Shown: positions 63,501-64,000 of the stretch, one piece after another | How the letters are laid out: each line of letters begins with the position of its first letter | How positions within the stretch are numbered: position 1 is the stretch's first letter | Origin: Dermatemys mawii | Taxonomy: Eukaryota > Chordata > Testudines > Dermatemydidae | Direction of reading: 5' to 3' | DNA length: 64,000 bases | Assembly: GCA_007922305.1 (NCBI GenBank) | Contig: ML677374.1 | Span: forward strand, 8,308,094 to 8,372,093 | Position numbers and translations under genes: made by a program | The notes under the pieces: model-generated | The model's input: the letters and a program-made list of their open reading frames with translations, nothing else | Database searches by the model: none | Told to the model about the DNA's origin: nothing

Positions 63501-64000
63501 CCTGCCAATATCTGAGAGATCTGCTGGATAACAAGACTCCTATTAATACCCTGCAGTTTTCCACGATGGAATTTGCATACATTTTGGATCTGAAAAATTA
63601 ATTGTCCTTCAAAGCTAACTTAGGTTAAGGAATGTGCTAGTACTGTATTCCTGTTGTGTTTGGTATAATTCTGACTGCTGAATCTCAGGTCATATCCAAA
63701 AAGTTGTGTGGCCATAGCTACAGCAACAGAGGCTTTCTTTTTATTACAGCTCACTGTATGTGGAAATCCTTATTGGCTATTAAAATATAGAGGTATTGTA
63801 CAGTTTAGTTTAATCCAGGAGTTCTTAGGTCGAGTTGTGAGTTTTTACTGGCTCTTGGAAAATAAATGTACTGCACAGTTTACTGTTTAATCCAGGGACT
63901 CGTAGGTAGAGCTATGTGAATAACTAATTTTTCATTTTGATATGAGGAATTCTTTTGGGTCAATCTGTGGTCATTGGTTCTAAAACTGCATCCACATGAT
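60520..64000. other. NLK intron 1, mostly unfeatured, to window end
   Basis: MIR remnant at 61695; otherwise AT-rich. A partial internal duplication near 63785-63905 (CAGTTTAGTTTAATCCAGGAGT and CAGTTTACTGTTTAATCCAGGGA) is visible, about 95 bp apart. No exon seen. Confidence 0.5.
61695..61945 (+). mobile_element. MIR-like SINE remnant
   Basis: TTCAGGAATCCTGATTTTAGTTTCTGGCTCAGTCACAG..GTGATTTTAGGTAAGTTA..CATCAGTTCCCCATCTG..GTGTCGTGAGGATACACG follows the MIR order from head to tail. Confidence 0.75.

Larger units (their letters stand above)
27837..64000 (+). other. NLK: NLK intron 1 (5' part, continues beyond window)
   Basis: From the exon 1 donor to the window end no sequence encodes the residues that follow the NLK glycine loop (the strand with the catalytic Lys), so at least 36 kb is intronic. 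The intron is AT-rich, interrupted by CR1, MIR, SINE and DNA-transposon copies listed separately. Open frames inside it are short, have no recognisable domains and are best read as chance. Confidence 0.88.

Noticed and set aside
1..64000. CRISPR array, phage, integron, operon or tRNA/rRNA gene
   Set aside because: No regularly spaced repeats, no bacterial gene organisation and no intact tRNA cloverleaf beyond SINE heads. The DNA is vertebrate.

Overview
The window is vertebrate nuclear DNA, most likely from a cryptodiran turtle. It contains one recognisable gene part: the first coding exon of NLK (Nemo-like kinase, a MAPK-related serine/threonine kinase) at 27379-27836 on the + strand, followed by the start of a long first intron. 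The turtle assignment rests on a tRNA-derived SINE at 60323-60517 whose body matches the turtle Pol III SINE type as I remember it, on CR1 LINE 3' ends typical of sauropsids, and on many non-autonomous DNA transposons of types I associate with turtle and crocodilian genomes. It is recall-based, since no database search was possible.

Layout. 1-25000 is intergenic or upstream DNA with no supportable exon. It holds old MIR-like SINEs, palindromic interspersed repeats, two opposite-facing copies of a 124-136 bp hAT-like element with perfect 8-bp target duplications, a decayed LINE reverse-transcriptase fragment (8815-9512) and a 646-bp solo-LTR-like element (13723-14368). About 25240-26640 is a CpG island, the presumed NLK promoter, with GC boxes and six same-strand ATTGG (inverted CCAAT, NF-Y type) motifs. 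About 26640-27378 is a CpG-poor leader region with many upstream ATGs. 27379-27836 is NLK coding exon 1: a His-rich and Ala-rich N-terminus, then the glycine-rich loop of the kinase domain, cut by a consensus GTGAGT donor inside the Trp153 codon. 27837-64000 is intron 1. It contains three CR1 fragments, MIRs, the turtle SINE, four larger DNA-transposon insertions and AT-rich unique sequence. Exon 2 is not in the window.

No operon, CRISPR array, phage, tRNA or rRNA gene is present, and I found no convincing new biological system. The points most worth a second look are the NF-Y-type array, the start-codon and upstream-ORF arrangement of NLK, a possible 5'UTR intron, transposons whose boundaries can be set to the base by their target duplications, and a few repeat-free AT-rich blocks that could be conserved enhancers.
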